Shown: positions 51,838 through 61,538, counted from the first letter of the stretch. The stretch is 64,000 bases of DNA from Simiduia curdlanivorans (GCF_030409605.1 NZ_JAUFQG010000004.1:620001-684000); one strand, 5' to 3'. A program made the numbers and translations. The notes: generated by a model not told the origin, from the sequence alone.

Positions 51838-54456
51838 ATGGAAAAGAGATCAGTTTTTCAAAGAAGATTTTTAGCCAGTGCCATTGTTTCTGCCATGGCC
51901 GCCACTGCGCAAGTTTCTATAGCGCAAACCCAGCAGGGCAAGAGTATTGAAGAAGTGACGGTGGTTGGCTCCCGTCTTTCCCAAGGCGGTCAGTTCGAAG
52001 GCGCCACACCGGTTCAGGTATTCGATCGCGACAGTATCGATAAATCTGGCTACACCAACTTACAACAACTTTTCGAAAAATCCCCTATCGCCGGCAACGG
52101 CACATTTTCAACCCGCGGCAACAACCAAGATTCCACGGCAAACGGGGCATCTGCCGTTAGCTTGCGCGGCATGGGCGCCGATGCCACCCTGGTTTTAGTT
52201 AACGGTCGGCGAGTTGCGATTAGCGCCTTCGCCGAAGGCATCACCACTAACTTTGTCGATATCAACGCCCTGCCAGTCAGCGCCGTTGAACGAATTGAAG
52301 TGTTAAAAGATGGGGCCTCGGCGATTTACGGCTCGGATGCTGTAGCCGGTGTGGTCAACGTTGTGATGCGCGATAACTTCGATGGCTTCGACGTCTCGGT
52401 CGGCTACGGCAATACCACCGATAGCGACAATTCAGAAACCACTTTCTCCGCCATCTGGGGCATGAATGGCGATGCTGATTCCAACGTCACTTTGGTGTTT
52501 GATTACTTCAAAAATACCGCGCTCATGAATGTCGATCGCGGTCGCCTAGGCACGGCGGATCAAACGGCGAATGGTGGCTTCGATTACCGCTCTTCCCGGG
52601 GTTACCCTGGCAACTTCACCGTCGACGGAGTCATTACTATCGATCCGGGTTGTCCAGCCGGCAGCAACTTTGATCCAACCTGCGTCTACGATTACGGCCC
52701 TTGGGCTGTGTTAACACCCGCGGCGGAACGCGCGGGAATCATAGTTAGCGGGCACCGAAACCTGACCGATGAGATAGAATTTTTTACCGAAATTGCAGTT
52801 CAGCACAACACTTCATCGGCGTTTGGCGCACCTACCCCACTCGATGAGGGCGCTGGCCTCACAGTACCCGTATCTCATCCAAACAATCCCTTTACCGGCG
52901 CCACCACTATCAGCATAAATCGTTACCGCACAGTAGATGCCGGGGCGCGCGCTTGGGACATTGAAACCGATAACGTGCGCGGTGTGTTTGGTTTGCGCGG
53001 CAAAGTTGCCGATTGGGATTGGGAGCTGGCCGCACAGCGAGCCCGCAGCGAATCCACGCAAACGGGCGATCGCTCACAGGGTTGGGTAAGAACAGATTTA
53101 CTGCAGCAAGAAATCGACGCTGGCCGCTACAACCCCTTTGGTGGCGTCACCAATCCCGACAGCGTTATCGATGCCATTACCACCAGCCTCGTGCGCAGCG
53201 GCTCGTCACAACTTTCAAGTGTCGAGTTCAACGTGGATGGCGAGCTATTCGCGCTATCCGGTGGCAACGCCGCCATGGCCGCCGGTCTTGAGTATCGAGA
53301 AGAGAGCGCCACAGATACGCCCGATGATCAATTTCAACGCGGTTTAATCTTCGGTACCGAATCCGTGTCGGCTTCTGCCAACCGCGATATTTCTTCGGCC
53401 TATGTCGAATTTGCGTTACCGGTGACAGACGCCATAAATATTAGCCTAGCCGGGCGGCACGACAGCTATAGCGATTTTGGTTCGACCACCAACCCTATGG
53501 CCAATATTCGCTGGGCTCCGAATGAAACAATTGCCTTACGCGCTTCTTGGGGCACAGGCTTTCGGGCACCGTCCTTAGCACAAGTTGGCTTAGGTCCTTC
53601 GCAAGAGTCTCTGTTTCTAACCGATGACTATGGCTGTGCAGTTAACATCGCCTATTGTGCTAAAACAGACTATACGGTGGTGTTTGCTGGCAATCCCGAC
53701 CTAGAGGCAGAAGAGTCGGAAAGTGCAAATATAGGTGTTGTTTACAACCCAACGGACTCTTTAACCCTGTCGCTGGACTATTGGAATATTAAACAGGAAG
53801 GCAAGATTGATAAGGAGCCAATAGAATATTTACTGGCGCAGTTTTGTGGCGATCAAAATAGCGATATTTGCATAAGATCTACACCCCTACCTGGCGACAC
53901 CCTTGGCGGGATTCAATCAATCAACAGTAGTTTTATTAATATCGGCGAGCAAAATGTTACCGGCATCGACTTTAGCTTACTCTGGGCTGACTTAGACGCT
54001 ATGGGGGGCACTGTTAACCTCCGCTTAGATTATGCTTATTTAATCGAGTTCGAACGGGTTGAACTTGATTCAAGCGGCGATGGCTTTACCTCTATTGACT
54101 TGGCCGGGAAGTATAAATATCCGAAACATCGCTGGAATGCCACCGGCGATTGGGACTTCGAAAACTTTGGCCTCTCTGCAACGCTTAACTACATCGGCTC
54201 TTTCGACGACTTAGATGGCGGCACTAACTATTACATTGATGCCACCAGAACCGTCGATGCCATGGCAACGGTTAACTTGCAGGCGCGCTATACCGGCCTG
54301 CAAAATACCTTGCTAAGCATCGGCGTCAATAACTTACTCGATGAAGACGTGCCCTTTGCCAGCGGCGACGGCGACTCGGACTTGTACGGTTATGTTTCGA
54401 GCCAACACGACCCACGCGGCCAGTATTTTTACGGCAAAGTGACTTACAGCTTTTAA
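51838..54456 (+). CDS. TonB-dependent outer membrane receptor
   Basis: 872 residues with an AGGAA site upstream. Signal peptide to ~30 (VSIAQ), TonB box-like EEVTVVGSR at ~37, a plug domain (DRDSIDKSGYTNLQQLFEKSP; LRGMGADATLVLVNGRR; VERIEVLKDGASAIYGSDAVAGVVN) and a 22-strand barrel ending YFYGKVTYSF. The conserved LRASWGTGFRAPSLAQ strand is present. The ligand is unknown; this clade often imports oligosaccharides or peptides. It faces, convergently, the TonB2-type operon that could energise it. Confidence 0.94.
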   Translation: MEKRSVFQRRFLASAIVSAMAATAQVSIAQTQQGKSIEEVTVVGSRLSQGGQFEGATPVQVFDRDSIDKSGYTNLQQLFEKSPIAGNGTFSTRGNNQDSTANGASAVSLRGMGADATLVLVNGRRVAISAFAEGITTNFVDINALPVSAVERIEVLKDGASAIYGSDAVAGVVNVVMRDNFDGFDVSVGYGNTTDSDNSETTFSAIWGMNGDADSNVTLVFDYFKNTALMNVDRGRLGTADQTANGGFDYRSSRGYPGNFTVDGVITIDPGCPAGSNFDPTCVYDYGPWAVLTPAAERAGIIVSGHRNLTDEIEFFTEIAVQHNTSSAFGAPTPLDEGAGLTVPVSHPNNPFTGATTISINRYRTVDAGARAWDIETDNVRGVFGLRGKVADWDWELAAQRARSESTQTGDRSQGWVRTDLLQQEIDAGRYNPFGGVTNPDSVIDAITTSLVRSGSSQLSSVEFNVDGELFALSGGNAAMAAGLEYREESATDTPDDQFQRGLIFGTESVSASANRDISSAYVEFALPVTDAINISLAGRHDSYSDFGSTTNPMANIRWAPNETIALRASWGTGFRAPSLAQVGLGPSQESLFLTDDYGCAVNIAYCAKTDYTVVFAGNPDLEAEESESANIGVVYNPTDSLTLSLDYWNIKQEGKIDKEPIEYLLAQFCGDQNSDICIRSTPLPGDTLGGIQSINSSFINIGEQNVTGIDFSLLWADLDAMGGTVNLRLDYAYLIEFERVELDSSGDGFTSIDLAGKYKYPKHRWNATGDWDFENFGLSATLNYIGSFDDLDGGTNYYIDATRTVDAMATVNLQARYTGLQNTLLSIGVNNLLDEDVPFASGDGDSDLYGYVSSQHDPRGQYFYGKVTYSF

Positions 54457-54474
54457 CTAAGCTCCGAAACATCA

Positions 54475-54498
54475 AGCCGCGCCCAGCGCGGCTTTTTT
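54475..54498 (+). terminator. intrinsic terminator of the receptor gene
   Basis: Stem AGCCGCGC-cca-GCGCGGCT followed by six T. Confidence 0.9.
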
Positions 54499-54541
54499 AC
54501 ACCACCAATTCAGCCGAACCACTCATCGCTCACAAATACAT

Positions 54542-54645
54542 TTTTACTTTTACTTTTACTTTTACTTTTACTCAGTCTAAACCAGCGACCCACACACCAA
54601 CTTACCCCCAAAGCCGCTCTTGTCCGTCCTGTAAACTGTAAACTT
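54542..54645. repeat. compound hexamer/heptamer microsatellite
   Basis: Five perfect TTTTAC hexamers (54542-54571) and, 58 bases on, a double heptamer TGTAAAC (54630-54643). In the ~300-base gap between convergent genes that otherwise only carries two terminators. Confidence 0.8.
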
Positions 54646-54711
54646 CTTCGCCTGTCTACTTCCCCTTTGTGGGGTCCGGCCATCCGGCTTGCGGCTAAGA
54701 AATTCGAACAT

Positions 54712-54741
54712 AAAAAAACCGACCCAAAGGCCGGTTTTTTT
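54712..54741. terminator. bidirectional terminator of the TonB2-type operon
   Basis: A-tract, ACCG...CGGT stem and T-tract 17 bases past the stop of the TPR gene. Confidence 0.75.
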
Positions 54742-54757
54742 ATAACGGAAAACCAAC

Positions 54758-56101
54758 TTACAACGCAAGCTGCCTTTCCCGCTCTTTCTCACTCTTGGCG
54801 AACTCGATCCACTGCAATGCGAATTTCGCAGAGCGCTTATCTTCCTTCGCTTTTTCAAAGGCTTTAATCGCAGAGTCGTATTTCTTCTGGCTAACAAAGG
54901 CCATACCAAGAACAATTTGCAATTGATCTTCGCGCTTAATGCCCTTGCGCTTCAGAGCCACTTCACCGGCATCGATAGCTTTGTTGTACATGTCATTGTC
55001 GAGGTAAATACCCGCAAGACGTGCATACAAGTCACCGGTATCGGATTTAGCCGCAGCCTTCTCCATCTCTGGCAAAGACTTCTTAATTTCCTGCGATAGG
55101 CGCCAGGAAACCGCCAAGGTCTCTAAGTTTTTGGAGGTTGGCTCGATACGCTTGTCTTTAATACCCTTATCGATAATTTTGGCTGCCTTATAAGGCGCTT
55201 CTTCACCGAGGAATAGGTAAGCAATGTTGAGCAGTTCTTTCTCGTTAGTCACCGCGCCCATGATGTAGGCGGCTTCAGACGCATGGAGCTGGTCTTTCTC
55301 GCGGTTCACCGAGCCGTACATACCTGCTAGCTGACGCCAGTAGGAGGCTTTCGGGTAGTGACGCACTAACTTTTCGAGAATCTTAATAACAGTTTTGTTA
55401 TCGCCTTTCTCGTAATAAATTGCGCGCTGTAGAGCGAACCAGTTTTCCTTCGGAACCTTACCCTTGCCTTCGTAATCGTTTACCGCCCAATTGATGTCCG
55501 GTAACGCCTTATTGAAGTCATTCAGCGAGTAGTAAGCCTGACCGCGAAGTACATAGGCATCGGCACCAACAATCGGTGACGCGGCCATCCAGCGAGTCAA
55601 GATATCCACAGCTTTGCGGTAATCTTCCTGAATGAAGTAGAGCTGCGCCATGGTATACAAGGTGGCCGTCTCTAGACCTTCTGGAATGTCATCGGGGTTA
55701 GACACAACGCGCTCGTAGGCCTTCAACGCATCGGGGTAACGCTCTAATGAGTAGTAGACGAAACCGTAGTAGTTCCACAGTTGCGCCAACTCATAGCCAT
55801 TCCACTTAGCGGTGTCGCCTTTTAGCTCGTCCAGCTCTTTTAACGCTGCTTTCCAGTCACCAGCGTCGGCGAATACTTGAACCTCGGCGAGCTTCTTGTA
55901 AACGTTTTCACGCAGGGCTGGGGTTTTGCGGGTTTTGTGTTGCGGCTTGGCATCGTCTTGCGCATAGGCAACACTGCTGCTCACCAAACCACTTAATACC
56001 GTGCCGTCTAAGGCAACACTTGCAAGCGCAGGTGCCAACAAAAGCGGGGCGGCAAAAAGCGTGCTTTTTACAATACGGGTAACTGCTGTCTTAATAGTCA
56101 T
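54758..56101 (-). CDS. tetratricopeptide repeat protein of a TonB2-type system
   Basis: 447 residues with signal peptide (start at 56101 with GGAG 5 bases upstream). Multiple TPR units, e.g. LWNYYGFVYYSLERYPDALKAYERV, ATLYTMAQLYFIQEDYRKAVDIL and AYVLRGQAYYSLNDFNKALPDI. Last gene of the operon. In Vibrio TonB2 clusters an equivalent TPR protein follows tonB2 and is needed for some siderophore uptake. Probably periplasmic. Confidence 0.88.
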   Translation of the reverse strand: MTIKTAVTRIVKSTLFAAPLLLAPALASVALDGTVLSGLVSSSVAYAQDDAKPQHKTRKTPALRENVYKKLAEVQVFADAGDWKAALKELDELKGDTAKWNGYELAQLWNYYGFVYYSLERYPDALKAYERVVSNPDDIPEGLETATLYTMAQLYFIQEDYRKAVDILTRWMAASPIVGADAYVLRGQAYYSLNDFNKALPDINWAVNDYEGKGKVPKENWFALQRAIYYEKGDNKTVIKILEKLVRHYPKASYWRQLAGMYGSVNREKDQLHASEAAYIMGAVTNEKELLNIAYLFLGEEAPYKAAKIIDKGIKDKRIEPTSKNLETLAVSWRLSQEIKKSLPEMEKAAAKSDTGDLYARLAGIYLDNDMYNKAIDAGEVALKRKGIKREDQLQIVLGMAFVSQKKYDSAIKAFEKAKEDKRSAKFALQWIEFAKSEKERERQLAL

Positions 56102-56116
56102 AATCACTCCAGTCAG

Positions 56117-56725
56117 TTACTTCGCAATCGCGAAGCTGATTTTGTTGCGAACACCGGGAACCTCAATGGCCTCACCGTCCACCACGCGGGGCTTGTATTT
56201 GAATTTTAGCGCAGCTTTGGTGGCCGCACTGTCAAATATGCCTTCGGGATCTGCTTCAACAACAACAGGGTCGCGCACGGAACCGTTCTTGGTAACCACA
56301 AACTCGACAATTACGTAACCTTCAATGCCACGCTGGAGGGCGCGACGTGGGTACACGGGCTGGACTTTAACGATAGGCAAGTACTCGCCATCACTGGAAA
56401 AGCCGCCAATGCCGCCAACTTGTAAGTTTGCCGCTAATTTCGGCGCTCCCATGTTGATGGCGTTCGGGTTGAGATCGGGCGTGTCAAAATCCATTTCCGG
56501 CATTTCTGGCGGTGGATTCAACGGGTCATCAGGCTTTACAGCTTGATCGGTTTCGTACTGGGTTTTGATTTCACGGTCGGGCATGTGGATATCCACAACC
56601 TTGGTATCTTCAACGTCCTTTGGCTCAGTCACGTTCATCGCGATGAGGAAGTGCATTAAAAATATCAAACCTGCCGTGGTAGCTGCCGCCAGAGCCGCTG
56701 CTACACCAATTTTTAAGATGTTCAT
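56117..56725 (-). CDS. tonB2: TonB2-type energy transducer
   Basis: 202 residues: one N-terminal membrane anchor (AAALAAATTAGLIFLMHFLIA), a short Pro-rich periplasmic stretch (DDPLNPPPEMPEM), and a TonB C-terminal domain (YPRRALQRGIEGYVIVEFVVTKNGSV). Short length and neighbourhood fit TonB2. It passes proton-motive energy to outer-membrane receptors. Confidence 0.92.
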   Translation of the reverse strand: MNILKIGVAAALAAATTAGLIFLMHFLIAMNVTEPKDVEDTKVVDIHMPDREIKTQYETDQAVKPDDPLNPPPEMPEMDFDTPDLNPNAINMGAPKLAANLQVGGIGGFSSDGEYLPIVKVQPVYPRRALQRGIEGYVIVEFVVTKNGSVRDPVVVEADPEGIFDSAATKAALKFKYKPRVVDGEAIEVPGVRNKISFAIAK

Positions 56726-56731
56726 AGCGAG

Positions 56732-57130
56732 TTATTTCTCAGTGGCGACAGACACATCGAGAACTGACACTTCGCGCGCCGCCTCGATAACCTTTTGGAT
56801 GAATTCGATTTTAGCATCGTTATCAGCCTGAATTACCAAAGCACCCTTGGGGTTCTCTGCATGCAAACGCTCGATGTGCGACTTGATATCGCGCTCATCG
56901 ACCTGCTGCTTAGCAATCCAGATCTCGTTATTGGCGTTAATCGCGACCAGAATATTAGCGTTCTTTTTCAAGAGGCTAGTTGTTGCGTCTGGGCGGTTAA
57001 CTTCAATACCCGCTTCTTTAATGAACGATGCGGTCACGATGAAGAAGATCAACATGATAAATACCACGTCGAGCATCGGTGTTAAATCGATTGCACCGGC
57101 TTCCTCTTCTTGGCTTGGTCTTTTACTCAT
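56732..57130 (-). CDS. exbD2: biopolymer transport protein ExbD
   Basis: 132 residues, a single membrane helix (MLDVVFIMLIFFIVTASF) carrying the protonatable Asp21, then a periplasmic domain. Six bases upstream of tonB2 in the same operon. Forms the stator with ExbB. Confidence 0.93.
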   Translation of the reverse strand: MSKRPSQEEEAGAIDLTPMLDVVFIMLIFFIVTASFIKEAGIEVNRPDATTSLLKKNANILVAINANNEIWIAKQQVDERDIKSHIERLHAENPKGALVIQADNDAKIEFIQKVIEAAREVSVLDVSVATEK

Positions 57131-57158
57131 GACGGTTCTCGTTGTAACTGGTTAACGG

Positions 57159-57200
57159 GCGGTAGGCCTAAAGACCTACCGCGTCGCCTCGCCGAGGCGA
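57159..57200 (-). promoter_or_regulatory. two consecutive hairpins between exbB and exbD
   Basis: GCGGTAGG/CCTACCGC (57159-57182) and TCGCCTCG-c-CGAGGCGA (57184-57200). They occupy the only sizeable gap (70 bp) of an otherwise tightly packed operon; mRNA processing or stoichiometry control is possible. Confidence 0.5.
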
Positions 57201-57728
57201 TTAATGGTCCATCGTCAGATGGTCAGCCAGCAACTGGGCTTCGTTGGCAGCAGTTTGGGTTAGGAAGGTGTTAGCAAATACGCCCGAGAGCGCTGCTACC
57301 ATGCCTGCCATGGTCGGAATTGTGGCTTGTGAAACACCACTCGCCATGGACTTAGCATCACCACCGCCCGTCACTGCCAAGATGTTGAATACTTCAATCA
57401 TCCCCGTCACAGTTCCGAGTAGACCGAGCAGAGGGCAGAGCGCAACCATGGTCGCGATCATATCCATATTGCTGTTGATCTTCTCGGAGATGCGTGAAAC
57501 TAGCGCATACCTTACCTGATGAGCGCCCCAGGATTTACGCTCTTTGCGCGCTTCCCAGGTATCAAGTACTGACTGCACATCGCCTTTCAGACTACCTTTG
57601 AAATACCAAACTCGTTCGAAAATCAGAGTCCACATCACAAAGGTGAGGATGGCGATCCACTTAAGGATAGGGCCACCCGAGTCCATAAAGGCGTTAATGG
57701 CTGCAAGAGCGTCCATCAATGCCAACAT
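57201..57728 (-). CDS. exbB2: MotA/TolQ/ExbB proton channel family protein
   Basis: 175 residues with three membrane helices and the family core (CPLLGLLGTVTGMIEVFNILA and QATIPTMAGMVAALSGVFANTFL). Begins 10 bases after the preceding long ExbB-like gene. The proton channel unit that works with ExbD and TonB2. Confidence 0.93.
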   Translation of the reverse strand: MLALMDALAAINAFMDSGGPILKWIAILTFVMWTLIFERVWYFKGSLKGDVQSVLDTWEARKERKSWGAHQVRYALVSRISEKINSNMDMIATMVALCPLLGLLGTVTGMIEVFNILAVTGGGDAKSMASGVSQATIPTMAGMVAALSGVFANTFLTQTAANEAQLLADHLTMDH

Positions 57729-57738
57729 GGTTTATCTC

Positions 57739-59115
57739 CTACTTCTTTTCGGCGTTTTCAGCAATGATACCAGCGCTTTGCTCATCTAGAATATGAACAA
57801 CACGCTTGGCCTTGGTGTTAACCAGGGTGTGCATCAAGACTGTTGGAATCGCTACGATTAGACCCAGTACGGTAGTTACCAAGGCACCAGAAATACCGCC
57901 GGCCATAGCCTTTGGATCGCCCGCACCGAAGATGGTAATGGCCTGGAAGGTCACGATCATACCGGTAACGGTACCGAGTAGACCCAACAGCGGCGCAACC
58001 ATCGCAATGATTTTCAACAGCTGTAAGCCGCTTTCAATCTGGGGGCGCTCTTTCAGCACAGCTTCTTCAAGCTTCAGCTCAAGGGTTTCAGTGTCCACTT
58101 TTGGATTGTCTTCAGCGACTTTCAATACACGACCCAGTGGGTTGTTGGTATTGGCTTTCTGCTGCTTAAGCTGGGCGTTAACCTTGCCTGAAATACCCAT
58201 CAGCACGATGAAGCGCCACAGAGCTAACAGCGCTGCAAAGGCACCCACTGCAGAGATGATGTAGCCAACAGTACCACCTTGATGCCAACGCTCTTCCAAA
58301 GAAGGGGTGTTGATCAGCGCAGCCAGTAATGAACCACCTGATGGACCGGTAGGATCGATACCAACTTTGGTGAAGCCGCTGGTTGCCTCTTGTACCGCCG
58401 CCGCACCGCTCAAGAAGCTATCGGGCTGACGAACCAGCTCTTCGATCTTGCCATCTTTCGGTGAGTAGGTGAGGTATTTGCCGTCAGACAACAAGTTGAA
58501 GTTACCGACGCGAACAATAGTCTGCGCAGCCTTCTCGCCGTTGGGCTTGATGACGGTGCCAGTGAAGGTAGTCACTTTCGCGCCTTCAATGGTTTCACGC
58601 TGCAATTCGTACCACAGACGCTCAATTTCATCGATCTTTGGCAGCTTGGTGGCCGAGTTCATCTTGTCGATGAGAGCGTCCAAGAATGCGGTGCGATCGC
58701 CATATTGAGCAGATACAACGGAGGTATTGATGTTAGAGCGCAAGTCGCCAGCGGTTGACGTCAAGTGACCGAACAATTCTTTCAGAGAACCCAAGCGCTC
58801 TTGAAGCTGCTTACGCTTCGCGGCCACTTGAATTTCTTGTGCCTTGTATTTGGCTTCCAACTGCTCAGAGCGACGCTCTTCGGCAGCTTTTTCAGCCTTG
58901 GCTTTGTTCAGCAGAGACTGCTGGTTAGCTTTGTCGCGCAAGAATTCAGCTTCGCGCTGCTTGTGCTCGCGGGTTTCAGACACTTTAGAGTCTTGAACCA
59001 TTTTCAACAGCTGCTCTAAAGAAGCGGCTTTGTCGTCTTGGGCAAAGGCAGCACTAGCGCCAAAAATACCCGCTACAGCTACGATTAAGCAGCGCTTTAC
59101 GAAGGTCAGTTTCAT
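57739..59115 (-). CDS. ttpC: TtpC-like ExbB-family protein with coiled-coil N-terminal domain
   Basis: 458 residues. A signal peptide, then a long coiled-coil (Lys/Glu/Gln/Arg rich, ~30-130), a periplasmic domain, and a C-terminal ExbB-like module (PLLGLLGTVTGMIVTFQAITIFG; ALVTTVLGLIVAIPTVLMHTLV). This layout is the TtpC protein of Vibrio TonB2 systems, required there for TonB2 but not TonB1 function. Its start overlaps the DUF3450 stop by one base (TAATG). Confidence 0.92.
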   Translation of the reverse strand: MKLTFVKRCLIVAVAGIFGASAAFAQDDKAASLEQLLKMVQDSKVSETREHKQREAEFLRDKANQQSLLNKAKAEKAAEERRSEQLEAKYKAQEIQVAAKRKQLQERLGSLKELFGHLTSTAGDLRSNINTSVVSAQYGDRTAFLDALIDKMNSATKLPKIDEIERLWYELQRETIEGAKVTTFTGTVIKPNGEKAAQTIVRVGNFNLLSDGKYLTYSPKDGKIEELVRQPDSFLSGAAAVQEATSGFTKVGIDPTGPSGGSLLAALINTPSLEERWHQGGTVGYIISAVGAFAALLALWRFIVLMGISGKVNAQLKQQKANTNNPLGRVLKVAEDNPKVDTETLELKLEEAVLKERPQIESGLQLLKIIAMVAPLLGLLGTVTGMIVTFQAITIFGAGDPKAMAGGISGALVTTVLGLIVAIPTVLMHTLVNTKAKRVVHILDEQSAGIIAENAEKK

Positions 59116-59897
59116 TATTTAGCCTCCGGAGCCAAGATGGGTAAGCCCATGATATCGTTGGTCGCTTGTTTCTTCGCGATTTTGATACCCTGTAAAATAG
59201 ATGTGCGGTATTCGCCAGAATCTAACTCGACGTATGCCTTTTGACGCGCATCCCAAGCACCAGACAAACGCGTGTCAGTGGTTTGGTACATCAAGGCAAC
59301 ACGGCCAACGCGCAGAATGTTCACTTCGCGATCCTGACCACCGATGTTCAATGTATCTTTATACGTGTCGATTTTACGACCGTACTCAGATTCAATTTTG
59401 TAGGCTTCGAGTACTTGACGGAATTTTTCAGCAACCGAAATATCCGCGCGCTCTTGGTTGGCGCGAAGTTGTTCGATGCGATCGCGACGCTCGGTCAAGT
59501 GGAAAGGTACGTCCAGCTCAACGAACTGCTCCAAACCATCCAACATGCGAAGGATCAACGGCTGGATTTGACGCTCCATCACCGTTACCTGGTCGATTGA
59601 CTCTTCCAGATCAGTCAATACAACGAGCTGGTTAGCAATCTGCTTTTCCTGCTGTGCGTTGTATACCTTCAAGCCTTCAATCTGCTTATTAACAGTTTTG
59701 AATTCCTGCAACAGAGAGTTAGTGTCGTCGGCGATCTTGTCGATTCGCTTCTGAGACTGCATAGCTGCTGTGGTTTTAGCCTGACCTGTCTGCAGAATCG
59801 CATTCAGGGTTTGGTCTGCTTGAGCCACACTGCCAATCAGTGCGCCAGCAGAAAGCATTGTGGACAGAGCCACCGCTTTCATTCGTTGCTTCTTCAT
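59115..59897 (-). CDS. DUF3450 periplasmic coiled-coil protein
   Basis: 260 residues from the ATG at 59897, with GGGGGA upstream; longer starts lack support. Signal peptide (~1-28, VAQA) then helical DUF3450 (LQTGQAKTTAAMQSQKRID; YNAQQEKQIANQLVVL; LRANQERADISVAEKFRQVLE). First gene of the operon, as in Vibrio TonB2 clusters. Possibly a periplasmic partner of TtpC. Confidence 0.92.
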   Translation of the reverse strand: MKKQRMKAVALSTMLSAGALIGSVAQADQTLNAILQTGQAKTTAAMQSQKRIDKIADDTNSLLQEFKTVNKQIEGLKVYNAQQEKQIANQLVVLTDLEESIDQVTVMERQIQPLILRMLDGLEQFVELDVPFHLTERRDRIEQLRANQERADISVAEKFRQVLEAYKIESEYGRKIDTYKDTLNIGGQDREVNILRVGRVALMYQTTDTRLSGAWDARQKAYVELDSGEYRTSILQGIKIAKKQATNDIMGLPILAPEAK

Positions 59898-60073
59898 AGT
59901 TCCCCCAACTCGGGTGCTTTTTGTGCAATCAACTTTGCGCGTCAGTTTAATTTCACTGCCACACACGCTTAATTCCGCGTTGCTCCGGCGACAGAGAAGG
60001 GTGGCATTGTAATGACCCCCTCCGCCAAGATTCAACGACTAGACGAATATCCAAAAACAGTTTGTGCCGTTAA

Positions 60074-60100
60074 GTAACACAAAGGTAACAGATTGGTAAC
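60074..60100 (-). promoter_or_regulatory. three 11-bp-phased GTTAC repeats (PhoB-family-like site)
   Basis: On the leftward strand: TTGTTAC-N4-CTGTTAC-N4-GTGTTAC, starts spaced exactly 11 bases. Similar to the CTGTCAY-N4 direct repeats bound by PhoB. It lies ~180 bases upstream of the DUF3450-TonB2 operon. A further GTAAC is at 60128. Confidence 0.4.
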
Positions 60101-60198
60101 AACTCTCGGAAAGTACATCCAACAGCGGTAACACCAGCCCAAAAAACGTACAACTGCATGGTGAATCGTTATGAAGCTTGCCAAATTTGCGACAACTT

Positions 60199-60705
60199 TC
60201 ACATTCGATCCAGCACTATAAACGAATAGTCATAAGGATTGGAACCTCCTGAGCTATGCCTTTCTTCGCTTATTTGTTGCCAATGCTGCTGTTCAAGACG
60301 CGGGAATTGTGCATCGCCCTCGACAACTGCATGAACCTTAGTCAAATACAGACGGTTTGCCAGAGGCAAGGCCTGCCGATAGATTTCGCCGCCGCCGATA
60401 ACCATCATTTCATTCACACCCAGATCAGCCAGCAGGCTCTGTGCCAGCTCAACAGCCTGATCCAGCGAGTTACAGACAGTAACACCGTCGGCCTGCCAGC
60501 CGCTCTGGCGGGTTATCACAATATTGGGCCGGCCTGGTAGCGGGCGACCGATAGAGTCAAAGGTTTTGCGCCCCATTATCACCGGCTTTCCGAGGGTGGT
60601 GCGCTTGAAATAGCCGAGATCGCCAGGCAGGTGCCAGGGCAATTGGTTGTCTTTGCCGATGACGTGATTTTCCGCCATGGCGACGATGAGTGCGAGCCCT
60701 GCCAT
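60199..60705 (-). CDS. folA: dihydrofolate reductase
   Basis: 168 residues: MAENHVIGKDNQLPWHLPGDL with the catalytic Asp (position ~30), MGRKTFDSIGRPLPGRPNIVI and the VIGGGEIYRQALP NADPH loop. Regenerates tetrahydrofolate consumed by ThyA, whose stop overlaps its start (TAATG). Confidence 0.96.
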   Translation of the reverse strand: MAGLALIVAMAENHVIGKDNQLPWHLPGDLGYFKRTTLGKPVIMGRKTFDSIGRPLPGRPNIVITRQSGWQADGVTVCNSLDQAVELAQSLLADLGVNEMMVIGGGEIYRQALPLANRLYLTKVHAVVEGDAQFPRLEQQHWQQISEERHSSGGSNPYDYSFIVLDRM

Positions 60706-61538
60706 TAGATCGCCACCGGCGCGGGTATGTGCGGGTCTGGGTTGTAGTTCAACAACTCGAAGTCCTCAAACTTGAATGCCAAGATGTCCTTCACCGCTGG
60801 GTTAATTTTCATGGTGGGCAGGGCTTTGGGCGTGCGCGCCAACTGCAGCTCAACCTGCTCGGCGTGGTTGCTGTACAAGTGCGCATCGCCGAAGGTGTGA
60901 ACAAAGTCGCCCAGCGCCAAATCACACACCTGCGCCAACATCATGGTGAACAGCGCATAAGAGGCAATATTGAAGGGCACGCCGAGGAAAATATCGGCGC
61001 TGCGCTGGTACAGCTGACAGGACAATTTGCCCTCGGCCACATAGAACTGAAACAGCGTATGGCAGGGCGCCAAGGCCATCCGGCCCTGGGCCACATTGTC
61101 TTGCGGCGACAGGGTTTCATCTGGTAACGCCGTGGGGTTCCAGGCAGAGATCAACAATCGGCGCGAGTTGGGCTTGGTTTTTATCATCTGCACCAGGTCT
61201 TTGATCTGGTCCACTACCACGCCATTGGGGCCCTCCCACGAGCGCCACTGGTGGCCATAGACAGGGCCGAGATCGCCGCTTGGCGTGGCCCACTCATCCC
61301 ATATTTTGACGCCATTTTGCTTCAGGTACGCGGTATTGGTATCGCCCTGCAGGAACCACAGCAATTCGTGAATAATGGACTTCAAGTGGCATTTTTTCGT
61401 GGTGATGAGCGGGAAGCCTTCGGCTAAGTCGAAGCGCATCTGGTAGCCGAATACACTTTTCGTGCCGGTGCCGGTGCGGTCGCCTTTTTGCACGCCGTTA
61501 TCGCGAACGTGGCGCATTAAGTCTAAATACTGTTTCAC
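60705..61538 (-). CDS. thyA: thymidylate synthase
   Basis: 277 residues, GTG start overlapping the lgt stop. Catalytic Cys in MALAPCHTLFQFYV, plus LYQRSADIFLGVPFNIASYA and the FGDAHLYSNH segment. Methylates dUMP to dTMP. Confidence 0.97.
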   Translation of the reverse strand: MKQYLDLMRHVRDNGVQKGDRTGTGTKSVFGYQMRFDLAEGFPLITTKKCHLKSIIHELLWFLQGDTNTAYLKQNGVKIWDEWATPSGDLGPVYGHQWRSWEGPNGVVVDQIKDLVQMIKTKPNSRRLLISAWNPTALPDETLSPQDNVAQGRMALAPCHTLFQFYVAEGKLSCQLYQRSADIFLGVPFNIASYALFTMMLAQVCDLALGDFVHTFGDAHLYSNHAEQVELQLARTPKALPTMKINPAVKDILAFKFEDFELLNYNPDPHIPAPVAI

